Assembly: GCA_038503035.1 (NCBI GenBank)
Contig: JAVSML010024430.1
Location: forward strand, 593,756-657,755
Source: Crocodylus rhombifer
Taxonomy: Eukaryota; Chordata; Crocodylia; Crocodylidae
Length of the DNA stretch: 64,000 bases
Reading direction: 5' to 3'
Shown: positions 1 through 12,245 of the stretch, one piece after another
Numbering within the stretch: position 1 is the stretch's first letter
Layout of the letters: every line of letters starts with the position of its first letter
Notes under the pieces: model-generated
The model's input: only the letters and a program-made list of their open reading frames with translations
Told to the model about the DNA's origin: nothing
Databases searched by the model: none
Position numbers and translations under genes: made by a program

Positions 1-1271
1 CACTATAACCCTCAGGTCCTTTTCTGCAGAACTACTGCCCAGCCAGTCAGCCCCCACCCTGTACTGGTGCCATGGGATTGTTCCCTCCTAAGTGCAGGAC
101 TTCGCACTTGTCCTTATTGAACCTCATGAGATTTTTTTTGGCCCCATCCTCCAATTTGTCTAGGGCACTCTGAATCTTGGCCTTACCCTCCAGCGTATCT
201 GCTACTCCCCCCAGCTTCATGTCATCTGCAAACTTGCTGAGGGTGCACATTATGCCAATTTCCAGGTTGCTAATGAAAACATTGAACAAAACCAGCCTCA
301 GGACTGACCCCTGGGGTACTCCACTTGATACCAGCTGCCAGCTAGACATTGAACCATTGATTACTACTCTGAGCCCAATGCTCCAGCCAGGTTTCTATCC
401 ACCGTGCAGTCCATTCATTCAGCCTGTACTTCCTTAGCTTGCCTGGGAGAATCTTGTGGGAGACCATAACAAAAGCCTTGCTAAAATCAAGGTGCACCAC
501 ATCCACCAGTCTCCCCACATCCACAGAGCCAGTCACTTCATCACAGAAGACAATCAGGGTGATTCAGGCATGATGAATCCTTGCTGACTGTTTCTAATCA
601 CCTTTTTCTCCTCCAAGTGCTTACAAATGGATTCTTAGAGGATCTGCTCTGTGATTTTTCCAGGAACTGACTGGTCCATTGTTCCCTGGATCCTCCTTTT
701 TCCCTTTCTTAAATATAGGTACTACATTTGCCCTTTTCCAGGCATCCAGGACTTCTCCTGATTACCGTGAGTTTTCAAAGATGATGGCCAGTGGCTCTGC
801 AATCACATCAGCCAACTCCCTCAGCACCCTTGGGTGCATCCCATCCAGTCCTATCCAGATTTTCTAAGCAGTCCCTAACCTTTTATTTCACCACTGAGGG
901 CTGCTCCCCTCCTCCCCAAACTGCTGCCTGGTGCAGTAGTCTGGGAGCTGACCTTGCCTGTGAAGACTCAGGTAAAATAGGCATTAAGTACTACAGCCTT
1001 TTCTGCATCTTCTGTCACGAATTTGCCTCCCTCATTCAGTAATGGACCCACACTTTCCCTGATTCTCCTCTTGCTACCACCATACTTGTAGAAACCCTTC
1101 TTGTTACCCTTCACATCCCTTGCCAGCTGCAACTCCAATTGCAGTTTGGCCTTCCTGACTTCACGCTCGAGCAATGCTCTGATACTCCTCCCTAGTTATC
1201 TGTCCAAGTTTCCACTCTTTTAAGCTTCCTTTTTGTGATTTAGTTTACTGCTAAGCCAAGCTGGTCTTAGT
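1..1271 (-). mobile_element. CR1-type LINE fragment (RT domain, decayed)
   Basis: Reading the minus strand from about 1.25 kb towards position 1, broken frames give pieces of a CR1 ORF2. They include the pre-RT linker (KAKLQLELQLARDVKGNKKG near 1110), the RT block with LDFSKAF near 500, and SGVPQGSV and a FADD catalytic box near 220-320. Frames are interrupted (1174-968, 536-342, 349-47), so this is a dead copy. The left edge is cut by the window. The right edge meets the 3' end of a second CR1 at about 1272. Family assignment rests on the RT motifs and their close likeness to the longer CR1 at 12.8-15.75 kb. Confidence 0.85.
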
Positions 1272-2064
1272 TTCATAGTTTGTAGGGTCGGAAGGGACCT
1301 GAGCAGATCATCTAGTCCGACCCCCTGCCATGGCAGGAAAGAATACTGGGGTCAAATGACCCCAGCAAGATGTTCATCTAGCTTCCTCTTAAACACCCCC
1401 AGGGTAGGGGCCTGCACCACCTCTCTTGGAAGCTGGTTCCAGACCCTAGCCGCCCTGACTGTGAAGTAGCGCCTCCTGATATCTAACCTAAATCAACCCT
1501 CTGCCAGCTTGTGACCGTTATTCCTGGTCACTCCTGGCGGTGCTCGGGGAAACAGTGACTTCCCCAATGCCTGCTGATCCCCCCTGACTAGTTTATAACA
1601 GGCCACAAGATCCCCCCTCAGCCTTCTCTTTTGGAGGCTGAACAGGTTCAGGTCCTGCAGCCTGTCCTCATAGGGCCTGCCCTGTTGTCCCCTGATCATA
1701 CGAGTGGCCCTCCTCTGGACCCCCTCCATGCTGTCGACATCCCTCTTGAAGTGCGGCGCCCAGAACTGGATGCAGTACTCCAGCTGCGGCCTGACCAGTG
1801 CCGCATAGAGGGGGAGGATCACCTCCTTGGACCTGCTCGAGATGCATCTGTGGATGCATGCCAAGGTGCGGTTGGCCTTCCTGACTGCCTCTCCACACTG
1901 CCGGCCCATGTTCATCTTGGAGTCAATGATGACCCCCAGATCCCTTTCCGCCTCCATGCTGATAAGAGGGGAGTTCCCCAACCTGTAGGTATGGTGCCGG
2001 TTGTTCCTCCCGAGGTGCATCACCTTGCACTTGTCTTCTGCCATACTTGCTAGTCTTTTATTTA
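1272..2064 (-). mobile_element. 5'-truncated CR1 LINE (RT C-terminus and 3' UTR)
   Basis: The minus-strand open frame (2122-1493, real homology from about 2045 down) encodes the CR1 ORF2 C-terminus: CKVMHLGRNN, ERDLGVIIDSKMNMG, LVRPQLEYCIQFWAPHFK and RRLRGDLVACYKLVRG. Beyond the frame comes the typical CR1 3' UTR, seen on the plus strand as GGGTCGGAAGGGACCTGAGC followed by a run of CCCCCTGCC. The 5' end is truncated near 2064, where an A/T-rich stretch starts (TTTATTTATTTGC). The 3' end abuts the older CR1 to the left, which suggests insertion into or next to it. Confidence 0.88.
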
Positions 2065-2589
2065 TTTGCAAATATAATAAATAAATAAATGTCCACTGTA
2101 TCTGTAATTCCATTTCCAACACTGCTAAGTGGCCCTTGGCAGCTCAAAACACACTAAAAACCCATTACACAGTTCATACTGCACAACTGCACACCTATCC
2201 TGCACATTGGGATGGTTTGTTCCTGTACTTTCAGTAAGGCTTCTTTAAAAGTACAGCCAGTTCTCCTGGACTCTGCTCCCCTTCAGACTGGCATCCCAAA
2301 GGATTCTGCCCAGGAGTTCCCCAAATGAGTCTGTTTTTTCTGAAGTCCAGAGTCCTTAATCTGCTGCTCTCTGTCCTTCCTTTCCCCAGGATCCTGAACT
2401 CTTCTCTATATGCAGAGTCCTGGGAGGAAGAACCAGGGAGGCAGCTGCATTCCCCACCTGTGTGTGGGAGAAGAGAGAGCTGCCAGCAGATTCACCACTG
2501 CATTTTTATCAGGGACTGGACTTGACAGTATTTGAGACCACACAAAACCTAGTGCTAATCTGCAGATTAGCTCCAGGCTCCACATCAAC

Positions 2590-2816
2590 TCACATAAGGA
2601 AGAACTTCTTTACTGTCCGAGCCCCCAAGGCCTGGAACAGACTGCCACCAGAGGTGGTGCAAGCACCTATTCTGGACTCCTTTAAGAGTCAATTGGATGC
2701 TTATCTTCCTAGGATCTTGTGACCCCAGCTGACTTCCTGCCCCTGGGACAGGGGGCTGGACTCGATGATCTTCCAAGGTCCTGTCCAGCCCTAGTGTCTA
2801 TGAAATCTATGAAACC
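2590..2816 (+). mobile_element. CR1 3' end fragment
   Basis: Plus-strand translation gives HIRKNFFTVRAPKAWNRLPP followed by the CR1 C-terminal pattern (DSFKSQLDAYL) and a 3' UTR with GGGGGCTGGACTCGATGATC. It ends in a short tail of ATGAAATCTATGAAA. It matches the 3' end of the long CR1 at 15.5-15.75 kb almost base for base, so both belong to the same 3' subfamily. Only about 230 bp of the element remain. Confidence 0.88.
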
Positions 2817-3203
2817 CTCTTGTGAACTAGAATACTGAAAAACAATGATCCACTTACCTCACCATTTATACCATCTTAGGGCCAGACTCTGCTCCCACGT
2901 GGAGCAACCTAAGTTTATGGAAACCTTATTAATTTATGCGTAGATCATTTTACTGTGACTTTATACCAGCAGAGGCAAGATCAAAATATGGGCATGCTAT
3001 GCTGTGGCTATTTCTGTACCCAAGCCAGATATGCTGTAAAGCTTATACAGAACTGGCCTATATTTCTGAAATGGTTTATTCATAAGGGAGACAGACACGC
3101 CAACAGGAAAAGCTGAATGATGCTGACTTGGCCTGTATTCCACTTTCTGCATCACCATGCGTGTGCTGTGCTTTGGGGAATAGCAGCAGACATCCTGGAA
3201 GAG

Positions 3204-3245
<42 letters not shown>

Positions 3246-4470
3246 TCTCTCTCTTCTGCCCCCTCAGATTCTAGTTCAGCTTTTAAACTCACAGGAGCAG
3301 GAGGCACTATAGCTGCCATTAGTGACGGTGATGAGAATATTCTCCTGCCAGCTACCTGGGGGTATCTGGGTTACCTTTGCATCAGGCAGCCTTTAGCTAA
3401 TTGCAGACAGCTTAGATTTCAGTTTAGCTTCAGAGTGGACTGGATTCAGACTCAACCCACTATCTTGTAAAGGGCATGTCAAGGTCCCTTTCCCTAGATT
3501 AGTCATAGGCACACCAATTCCAGTGGCACATTAAACCTAGCCAGATTTATGTATCAGTTCCTCAGGCCAGATTCTCTCACTAACATCAATATCCAAATAG
3601 GGATGCTACTCAGTCCAAAGTGTCTATTGTCATGTTTTACTGTCCACTAGCTGATTTCCAAATTGGCTGTTTATACCTTGGGTAAGGTCAGGGTCCAGTT
3701 CATTCTCTGCAGTAAAAGGTAGCTGAGGCATTCTAATCTTGGCTGTATATTGTGCCCCACTGCTCCCAAAACCATGAAAACACAGAATATACCAAGTCAG
3801 TCATGTTGGGTTCTTCATCTTCCACCTGGATTCCCATCCAGTACTAGCCTGGCCAAAAACATGGTGCTGAGATGCACAAAATTAAAACATTAGCTTCTTG
3901 CCCTCTGCTGTTGCACAAACATCTCTTCCCTCCAGCATGACTCAGCCACAGACTCCAAAATCTGTTTTCTCCTGTCACAGATAATCACTTCACTTTCTCC
4001 AAAAACAGACAATGCTTCCCAAAGCAACTACTTGATGTGGGAAATCAACTGTGCAAATGCAAGGGGAACCCAGCTCAGAATAGATGTTTCTTCAGAGAAA
4101 TGCTTTTTCTTCCGACATTGGTCACACTGCTCTTTAACCAGTCATCAAATGATTTCATTGATGCTTTCTCAAAAATCCATTTATATATGAAAGAATGGAT
4201 ACTTGCCTATCAGGCATCTGTGTATTGCTGAGAGTATGATATGGACCACAGGACTGCTGTTTTTGGGGTTTTTTTAATGTCACTGCCTCAGAAGAGTTTG
4301 ACAGGAAACTACAGAAGAAACAAACTACAGCATTTTAAATAGGCACTATGGAGTCCTATCCCATTTCCAGAATAAGAATCTCTATGCTTCTCCCTTCCAT
4401 TTCCCCCTCTTTTCTCACCTTTTGTATTCTAATCCCACTCCACCTCACACACTGTTCTGTGCAGCCCTTT
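2817..4470. other. Intergenic, no gene recognised
   Basis: No exon-like open frame with splice sites or recognisable protein similarity was seen on either strand. The only clear structure is the CA microsatellite at 3205-3243. Short open frames here are AT-rich and lack conserved motifs. Confidence 0.6.
3205..3243. repeat. (CA)19 microsatellite
   Basis: An uninterrupted run of 19 CA dinucleotides plus one C, followed by a short CT-rich stretch (TTTCTCTCTC). It is likely length-polymorphic. Confidence 0.98.
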
Positions 4471-4477
4471 TTAGCAT

Positions 4478-4615
4478 CTGATGAAATGAGCTCAAGTTTA
4501 TGAAAGCTTGTGTTATATATTTACCTTATTTAGTTATGCACCCTATAAAATATTTACTCTCCCTCTGCCTGACTTCAGGCCAACACGGCTAACTACTTCC
4601 TTCTACAGTATGATA
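4478..4615 (+). repeat. Interspersed repeat tail (CATCTGATGAA / GAAAGCTT / AACACGGCTA family)
   Basis: Shows the ordered blocks GCATCTGATGAAATGAGCTC, ATGAAAGCTTGTG, TTATTTAGTTATGC and GCCAACACGGCTAACTACTT. Variants of the first blocks recur at 42890-42975 (minus) and 60545-60680 (plus). I recall this 3' tail as common in reptile SINE/LINE repeats, but I cannot name the exact family. Confidence 0.6.
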
Positions 4616-4670
4616 CTCTATTAGGTACATCTAAAGCATTCATCATTGTGGTATCTAACAAGGACCCTCT

Positions 4671-5350
4671 GGGCATGTCTACATGAGATGCTTTACTATT
4701 CATTAGACTAATTTAATGCGCACTAAAGCATCACTGTCTACATGTACACAGCAATTACTGTGCAGTAGATTAGTCTAATGTGCAGTTTTCTAGTGCCTGT
4801 AAATACAGGTACTAGAAATCAGCCTATTAAATTAATGTGCTGAAACGCATGTGTAGACACTGACCAGGAGCAAATCGTTCCTGGTCAACCTAGGTAGCAG
4901 GGGACCACAGAGGGTGGGGAGATCTTCATGGGGCAGGGGAAAGCTTTCCCAGTTCAGTAAGATGTTGCCTGCCAGCCATGTGGAAATCAGGACCCATCCC
5001 AATTGGAACAGGTCTCAACATCCATGTGGCTGGGAGGCAGCTGCCTAGCAGCCAGAACAGCTCTCCCCGCACCCCACAGAGATCAGAACCAGCCCCCATG
5101 CTTCCTGCCAGCCTGGAGCTGGCACCCAGGGGAGCCTGGAGCTCCCTCTAACTGCTGCAGGGGGGAAGGGAGGGGGTGGGGAGGGACAGAGCAGGACAGG
5201 AACAGCCCTAGACTGAACAGCTCCCATCAGGAGCAAATTTGCTCCCAATGGGCACATGTTCAGATAAGTGAAGGGGCACAGTTTAATGTGCCTGATTTTT
5301 CTGCACAGAAAATTAAGGCACATTAATTGCACATATGGACACACCGACTG
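4671..5350. mobile_element. MITE-like DNA transposon, long copy
   Basis: Begins GGGCATGTCTACATGAGATG and ends with a near inverse (ATTGCACATATGGACACACC). The same termini and sub-terminal blocks (CAGTAGATTAGTCTAATG, ATTAATTGCA) occur in the 266-bp element at 27601-27866. The centre (4900-5230) is GC-rich and unique in this window. No transposase frame is present, so it is non-autonomous. Flanking 5-mers (CTCTG / GACTG) are poor matches, so the duplication is not certain. Confidence 0.6.
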
Positions 5351-8278
5351 ACTAGAGCTACAGTACAACTATTAGCATTAGACTGAGAGAACAAGGCATA
5401 AATACTAAAGAGGTTTTCATTAGATACAGGCTTTGATCAAAAGCTAGGGCCTCTAAACTTTACTAATTGGACCTATTTCTGCTTTTGATTCCTCAGTGGC
5501 TATTCTTGAGCAAGTTACTTCCTGAATGTGTTACTAAAGCAGCTCCAGGAGCAGAATGAACAGCCCCAGATAAGGGGTAATTTCACACAAATAGCCTGGA
5601 CAAATATTTCACATTGCTCTCCCTTTAAGTTTTTCCAGCTCATTAGCGTAATGGCAGCTCTTTTAGAGAGCACTTCAGCAAACAGCACTGAAAAGGCATT
5701 CACTTTGCACCTGAGCAGGCAGAGGTCACACCCCTGTGTATTCTCAAAACTCTGTGCACAGTTTTATACCTCATTTGTGAGCATTTATCCATGCTGTAGG
5801 CATAGCACAGCGTTTGTTTGTTTGCACTACCACTAGATTTTGTTTTAAACAGACATTTCAGTATCTAAAGCCCACTGATTTCAACACAGGTTCTTTAAAA
5901 AAAAAAATCTGACCATAAGCGACTTAATTCTACAATTGGCCCTAGAAGGTGCAAGACCAAGCCTCAGTTTGCCACCCTGGTGTCTAGCTAGTCTATTTGC
6001 ACAATTTTGCACTCATTTAGGGGCTCTATGTGCATAAAAAAAAAAAAAAGCATCCAGTGCAACTGTGTGAAAAAGAATATCAAGATTTCAGATAAACAAT
6101 TCCTGAAAGCTCTGTGAATGTGGCATTACAAATATTAACTGCAGTTAAAGAAATACTTACATGGAACTTAAATAGATGTTCTTCATGTATTCACTATATT
6201 TGCTAACCCCTGTGGTATCATTTATTCCTTTTTTAAACCACAAGATTATGACTTTTCTTAGGGGAGTCCCAGAAGTGAAAACTTCAAAGGCAATGTTCAC
6301 TCATCAGCAGGCATGATGTGGCCTGTAATTTTATAAGCCATATCACAAGGCCTCATGCTCTACAATAAGATTTTAAATGAACAATTCTGACTTAAAGGGA
6401 GTGCCCTTTATGAGGAGATATTGCAGCCACTGCATCTCTTCTCCATTCAAAATATGGAATTCTACCAATATTCAAAGGGTATAAATTTAGCAGTGACACG
6501 AACAACTGAAATGTCACTTGACATCAAAGGAGCCATAATTATTTACTCTTGAAGCCATCTCTGGGAATTTTATAATACATACTTGCAAGTAATAAAAGAG
6601 CACCTCCACTTTCCTTGCTCAGGATCTAGCTCTCTCAAAACAAAGATTAGCCAATTCATTCTCAGAAACAGAATGCAGTCGAGAGCATCAAAAACTCAGC
6701 ATTACCTGCAAGAAGGGATCTAGGCCTGTAGCTAATGTTTGTTTTCAGTAAAACATATCATATACACAAGATGTGAGATTTTAAAAAAATGAGTAGTACT
6801 AACACTGAGTACCTCATTTTGAGACTTCAAGAAATGTTGTTTTTTGTAAAACAGCCAAGCACCAACCCTTTGAAAGTGAACTCCTATTAAAAGGTGTCTC
6901 AGTCTGGGAACTGGGGGGGGGGGGGGGGGGGAAGGGTGCACAGGGAAGCCACTATTTTTCAGATCCCTGTGATAATAAGGCCTGGTCGCATCATGAGCAA
7001 TCCCTCGATTCAAGGATGATCAGTACCATAGTTTACTGATGGTTCTTGAAGTGACTTGAGAGCCCAATCCTTGAGCCATAGATATGTTTATGGAAGTTGC
7101 AGGTCTTTCTGCAGAGGCCTTAGGCTGGGATTTCCACTCCCTTTCTCTGCTCTCTCTCTTCAGCGTCAAGGGAAAGACTTTACCTGCTTGGTTGAGGTTG
7201 TAGTGCCATTAGAGTTGATTAGCATCACATTCTCAAGCACAACTAGGAAGGCTGCAGATGCTGGCAAGTCACCTTAACTTTTCAAAAGAAAGTACTTAAT
7301 TTTTAGAAAGTACCAAATATCTGTTACCTGAAAATCCCACCCTTCTGAGGCACTCCCATGTCCCTACATAGGACTCATCGATGTGCCATGCCATCACATG
7401 CCATGATGTTAAACAGGCTCACTGTAACAGTGAAACATGATAGAGCAAGTGAATAATAACTTTTAGACCCGAGTTTGCCTGTCTTAAAGACAACAAACTT
7501 CAGTCCTGCAGATCTCACTCAGGCAAGAACACTTTAATTGGACCAAATTTATCCCCTATATAAATTGGCTTCAATATTAAATTTGCCCTGAAGTGAAAAC
7601 CCATTAGTGGCCTCAACATAAATTCTGCGTGAGCAAGCTCTGAATCATTATACTTTTAATAGTGTTATAAAGCATTTCTTTTCAAACTGAATTAGGAATG
7701 AAACCTAAGAGGTCTCTGTACAAACTGGGTACTACCAAGGGAGACTGCTGAAATGGCCCATTAGCAGCAATTCACTTGTTTCCAAGAAGGCTGGAGCAAA
7801 GCCATAGAAACAAGGCACAGCTTATTTCAGAGGGCCATCAATGGAATTGCAATCCACACTAACTGACAAGAGTTTTATGGCCTCATTGCAGAATAAAAAA
7901 CACTAAATGTGATTAATCTTCAAAATTTCCCTGGAATTCCACTTTTTTCCTGCAACCAAATGTGAAGGTCCCTTCCTTAAACCAGCTTTAAAAATCAGTA
8001 AAAGACCTAAACTGTTGAGATTTTTCAATCTCAATTAAAAAAGAAAATAGATAAAATGCTCCTTGAATAGAGACAGTGGTGTTCTCCTGTAAATGCAGTG
8101 CACAGGACGTATAGCTACACAAGCAAAGTTTCTTCCCTTCTTGATGGAGAAGAGAAGTCTGGAAACGTGAACTATGCATTCTTGTAAAAGCTCAGGAAAC
8201 ATTAACACAAATAAAGTGAACCCAGTATTTATTTATTTTAAATGTCAAGGTTCTTAAAACCAGAATCATGATCTAAGC
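5351..8278. other. Intergenic, no gene recognised
   Basis: AT-rich single-copy-looking DNA with short A runs (5899-5908, 6036-6049) and the G run at 6913-6931. I see no exon pairs with splice consensus, no RT or transposase motifs and no RNA-gene signatures. Confidence 0.55.
6913..6931. repeat. Homopolymer (G)19
   Basis: Nineteen consecutive G residues, followed by GAAGGG-type sequence. Length is likely unreliable in assembly. Confidence 0.95.
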
Positions 8279-8605
8279 CAGGGGTTGGCAACATACAGCC
8301 CATGGGTTTGATCCAGCTAAAGGAGCCAGAAGGCTCTGCTGGTAGCCATGCTCTACTGGGGCTGAGTAGTGAGGAGCTGACTCAAGGCTGCTGGACTCTC
8401 CCTGCACTTGCTGCTGTTGCTTCTCCCCACCCCCATCCTGCCCAGGCTGCAGTGTGGGTGCACCTTTCAGCCAGTGGGGAATTATGCTGGGGCGGGTGCA
8501 GGGAAAGCCTTCCGCTGCTGATATGCCACTGAAGTCACCTGGCCCACACTGGACCAGAGGTGGGTTGTTCCAGCCCCTGGCTTGTAAAGGTTGCCAGCCA
8601 GTATT
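8279..8605. mobile_element. hAT-like MITE (candidate)
   Basis: The left end, GGGGTTGGCAACATACAGCC, resembles the CAGGGGTTGGCAA termini of hAT non-autonomous elements. The right side has the inverse block GGTTGCCAGCCAG at about 8588-8600. The interior is GC-rich. No clean 8-bp target duplication was found, so the boundaries are approximate. Confidence 0.5.
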
Positions 8606-9164
8606 AACGAAATGGCCATCCTGTAATAACTGGAGTCTAGTAGACCTACCCTGATTATGAGCTCAATTGTTGGAAAAATGGAAGTTCAATATAAATGACA
8701 ATAATTTGTAACAACGCAGCTAGTAAAAGAGTAGGAAAGGAAGACAGAAACGTTGGCTCCGAACAAACAACGCAAGATTACAAAAAGCCCTTTGGAGCAG
8801 AGATGCCCAGTAGTACATGGCCCCCCTCAAAAAGAGGGCTGTCACCTGAAACGCATAAAACTTTCCATATGTGGACCTAGAGGGGCCCAACTCCTGATTT
8901 TTGTTTAGAGCTTTTGATGGGCAATAAGGCTTTTTTAAACCACAACATTGAGGAGACATAAATGATGCCTCCTGTTCTCCTCCATGTGCAAGTTATCAGT
9001 TCTGCTCTTTACAACAAACCAAGGGACAACCCACCATTAGGCCACTGAGCAGCTACTAGAGGGGCAGCATGGAGGCACCAAGGACAGCAAAAATGCTGAC
9101 AAATATTTGTGTCTGGGAACAAGTGGTTGCCTTGTCAAATCATCTAAATACCGTCATGCAGATA
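8606..9164. other. Intergenic, no gene recognised
   Basis: No supported gene, repeat or RNA feature seen. The small open frames in this stretch lack motifs and splice context. Confidence 0.5.
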
Positions 9165-10042
9165 TCACAGAATCATGAGTGGGAAGGGACCTAGACAGAT
9201 CATCTAGTCCGACCCCCTGCCATATGCAGGAAGGAGCACTGGGGGTGGCAGGGGTCATAAGACCCCAGCCAGGTGCCTATCCAGTCTCCTCTTGCAGATT
9301 TCCAGGGAAGGTGAGAGCACCACCTCTCTGGGAAGCCTATTCCAGGCTCTGGCCACCCTTGCAGTGAAGTAGTTCTTGCTAATATCTAACCTACACCTAT
9401 CCTCCCTCAGCTTGTGGCCATTGTTCCTGGTGACTCCAAGGGGGGTCCTGGTGAACAGACTTTCCCCGAGACCCTGCTGGTGGCTCCTGATAAAGTTGTA
9501 GGCAGCCACAAGATCCCCCCTCAGTCTCCTCTTGAGGAGACTGAAGAGATTCAGGTCTCTCAGCCTGTCCTCATAGGGCTGGCCATGGAGGCCCTCAACC
9601 ATATGAGTGGCCCTCCTCTGGACCCTCTCCAGGTTCTCCACATCCCTCTTGAAGTGCGGCACCCAGAACTGGACACAGTACTCCAGCTGCGGCCTGACCA
9701 GCGCTGCAGAGGGGGGAGCAAGACCTCTCTGGACCTGTTAGTGATGCCCCTGTTGATGCAGGACAGGGTGCGGTTGGCTCTGCCTACTGCTTCGTCGCAT
9801 TGGCGACCCATATTCATCCTGGAGCCAATCCTGACTCCAAGATCCCTTTCTGCCTGTGTGCTGCTGAGAGGGTCAGCCCCTAACCTATAACCATAATGCT
9901 GGTTCCCTCTCCCCAGGTGCAGCACCCTGCACTTGTCCTTGTTGAACCACATCCTGTTCAGATCCTCCCACTTCTCCAACTTATCCAGGTCTGCCTGGAT
10001 GCGGTCCCTGCCTGCCAGTGTATTCACTTTACCCCACAGCTT
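9165..10042 (-). mobile_element. 5'-truncated CR1 LINE (3' 0.9 kb)
   Basis: The minus strand reads from KLWGKVNTLAGRDRIQADLD (about 10040) through CRVLHLGRGNQHYGY, ERDLGVRIGSRMNMGRQCDE and RRLRGDLVAAYNFIRSHQQG to NRLPREVVLSPSL. The CR1 3' UTR follows, ending near 9165 (CATGAGTGGGAAGGGACCTA on the plus strand). A frameshift falls near 9705-9720 (VLLPPLQRW where related copies keep LPLY.ALVRPQLEYC), splitting the ORF into 10066-9560 and 9662-9255 frames. The copy is truncated just downstream of the RT catalytic box. Confidence 0.9.
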
Positions 10043-11736
10043 GCGAACTTGAAGAGGAAGGTTCATGTGAAAATGATAGCCTTCCCAGTGGAGAAGCTAA
10101 TGGCACTGCAATGCAGGCGCTCATCTCATGCCAGCCTTGTGCTCCCAAAATGCAATCGTGTTCAACTCCCACATATACATGAACTTAGAGCTTCTACACC
10201 CTGAGGCTCAGTCTAGTCACACCCAAGTCCTTTCTAAAACTGCGTCCATCCAGGGCACTCATCACCATCTCTCTGCTTGTTCAGACACATGCTGTTCTTG
10301 CCTAATTTTTCACAGGCAGGCAACAACACTTCCATATGGCTTCAGTTAGTTTCCAGTCCTGCAGATATGGCCCTTCTATGCCAAATGACTACTGCAGAGA
10401 TGTAACAGAGAGAGGAACCATAAAAAAAAAAGGAAAGGAAACCTCCGCTCAATGACATGACATGCCAAATAGTACAAACTTAGCACCTTATAGCCCTGTG
10501 CCAGTAACTTGTTATGAACAGACAACTGGGCCCTGAAGTGCTATAATTAAGTTGTTAGTGCTGAATTTTGGCTCCGTATCATCAGAAGACTTGCAAATGA
10601 ACAATGCTATTTTGTAGGTAAGTATAAGCCTTTGCTTCTGCATTACCATGGTGCTTGAGCTGTATGCATTAACTCTCTAACAATACCTCTGGGGCTTGCA
10701 CCCTTTGCATTTTCTGCAGAACTATCCTCCATGTGGTACCTGCTTTCTTTTCATTCATTTCCAGCCTTTCCTCATTCTCAGACAGAGGAACTTATGGTTT
10801 TCCAAGTAGTGCTACTATGTGCTGGGAAATGTGGAAAACCATGCTTTTAAATCCCTGAGCTCTGCTATTTAAAAATTACTGCTCATTTGGAGAAGAATGA
10901 GTCTTACTTGTCCACGTGATTCACTTAGCTTCAGGCTGCAGAAATGCTCATGCACCACAGTTAGTAAATACACATACTGAAAATTGCTCCTAAATAACGC
11001 ATGTGTCGCGTTGCAACCAGGTGTGACTAGATCTGGACAAAACAGCTATGACAGCGCAACAATCAGGCAAAGCTCAAGTGTTTTGGAGCATCACTGAAGC
11101 AAGAGCCCCAGCTGAAATTTCAGGGATCCAGAGCTCAGGAATTTTCAGGTGAAAATTCTAAAGACTTCAGGAGTGGCCTTGCAAGACAATGAAGGTTTTG
11201 GTTTTTTGAGTTCTCTGCTAGTTTCACTGTGCATGTCACGTTTGAACTCTGTGGTGCAAGCCCTGCTGAACTGGGAACTATAGAAAAGCCCAAGAAACAA
11301 AATACAAGAGAGCAAATCCCCTGTAAACCCAAACTGCTGAGTCTTAGAGTGCTCTCTGGTGACATATTGTTCCAAATAAGACCTTGGTGTAAAGTGACTT
11401 TCATATTTCAAATCAAACTTTATTTTGAAAGTCAGTGACTGGGGACGGGGGGCATGTGCCCCCTCTCCCTGCTAAGGTGGCAGTCACCCATGAATCAAAG
11501 GAAGGTTTGAACTACAAGGCCACTGACACATACATTCAACGGCACAATTAAATCCAATCCCCACAAGTGTGCTTCCTGCCATGCTACATGTGCATAGTAG
11601 GACATGATTTTGGGATTGGGGATAATGATCCCAGGCGCCGCCTGCACTGGCAAGTTGCAAGCTGCATGATCAAAAAACATAACCCCCACAAAAAACAACC
11701 CCAGCAGCAAAAGGTCAACTGTAGACAACCCCAGCG
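10043..11736. other. Intergenic, no gene recognised
   Basis: No supported gene. Short overlapping frames around 11135-11440 lie in an AT-rich stretch without motifs. A GC-rich patch at 11430-11470 (GGGGGGCATGTGCCCCCTC) is self-complementary and resembles blocks at 16.78 and 20.48 kb, so it may be part of a small repeat family. Confidence 0.5.
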
Positions 11737-11836
11737 CAGTCCCTGCCAGCCGATGATCAGCTGATTGCTGGCAGAATCAAGACTACACCAAGGTTCAAAC
11801 CAGCCCAATCAGCTGATTGTCAGCCAGTAGGGACTG
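11737..11836. repeat. Imperfect inverted repeat, 31-nt arms, 38-nt spacer
   Basis: The arm at 11737-11767 (begins CAGTCCCTGCCAGCCGATGA) is inverted at 11806-11836 (ends CAGCCAGTAGGGACTG) with a few mismatches. Each arm contains ATCAGCTGAT, and a third related block lies at 11872-11900. This looks like the core of a hairpin-type MITE or nested duplication. No function is implied. Confidence 0.7.
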
Positions 11837-11904
11837 CACCAAGCCCAATTCAAGTCCTGCTACAGTCCCAGAACCAGCTGATGATCATCTAATTGTTGGA
11901 CAGT

Positions 11905-12245
11905 GGCCATCTACAAATTCATCAAGGGGGGCAGCAAGGAATAGGAGATGCTCTGTTTACCAGGGCACCCCTTGGAGTAACTAGGAACAACAGCCACAAA
12001 CTGATGAAGAGCAGATTTAGACTAGACATCAGGAAGAACTTCTTTATGGTAAGGGTTGCCAGAACCTGGACTGGGCTAAGTGAGGTAGTGCTTTCCCCTA
12101 CCTTGCATATCTAGCCGCCTCTTAAAAACCCCCATCTGGCTAGGGTCATCTAACCCCAGCGCTCTTTCCTGCCCAGGGCAGGGGGTCGGACTCAATAATC
12201 TGCTGAGGTCCCTTCTGACCCAAACAACATCTATGAAACATCTAT
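11905..12245 (+). mobile_element. CR1 3' end fragment, decayed
   Basis: Plus-strand reading gives RAPLGVTRNNSHKLMKSRFR and LDIRKNFFMVRVARTW, the conserved CR1 ORF2 C-terminus. The 3' UTR follows, with GGGGTCGGACTCAATAATCT, ending at the short repeats ACATCTATGAAACATCTATG. It resembles the 3' ends of the CR1s at 9.2 and 18.2 kb more than that at 15.7 kb. 5' truncated. Confidence 0.85.

Noticed and set aside
3117..3470. Protein with a histidine-threonine repeat
   Set aside because: The HT repeat is the translation of the (CA)n microsatellite, with no other support.
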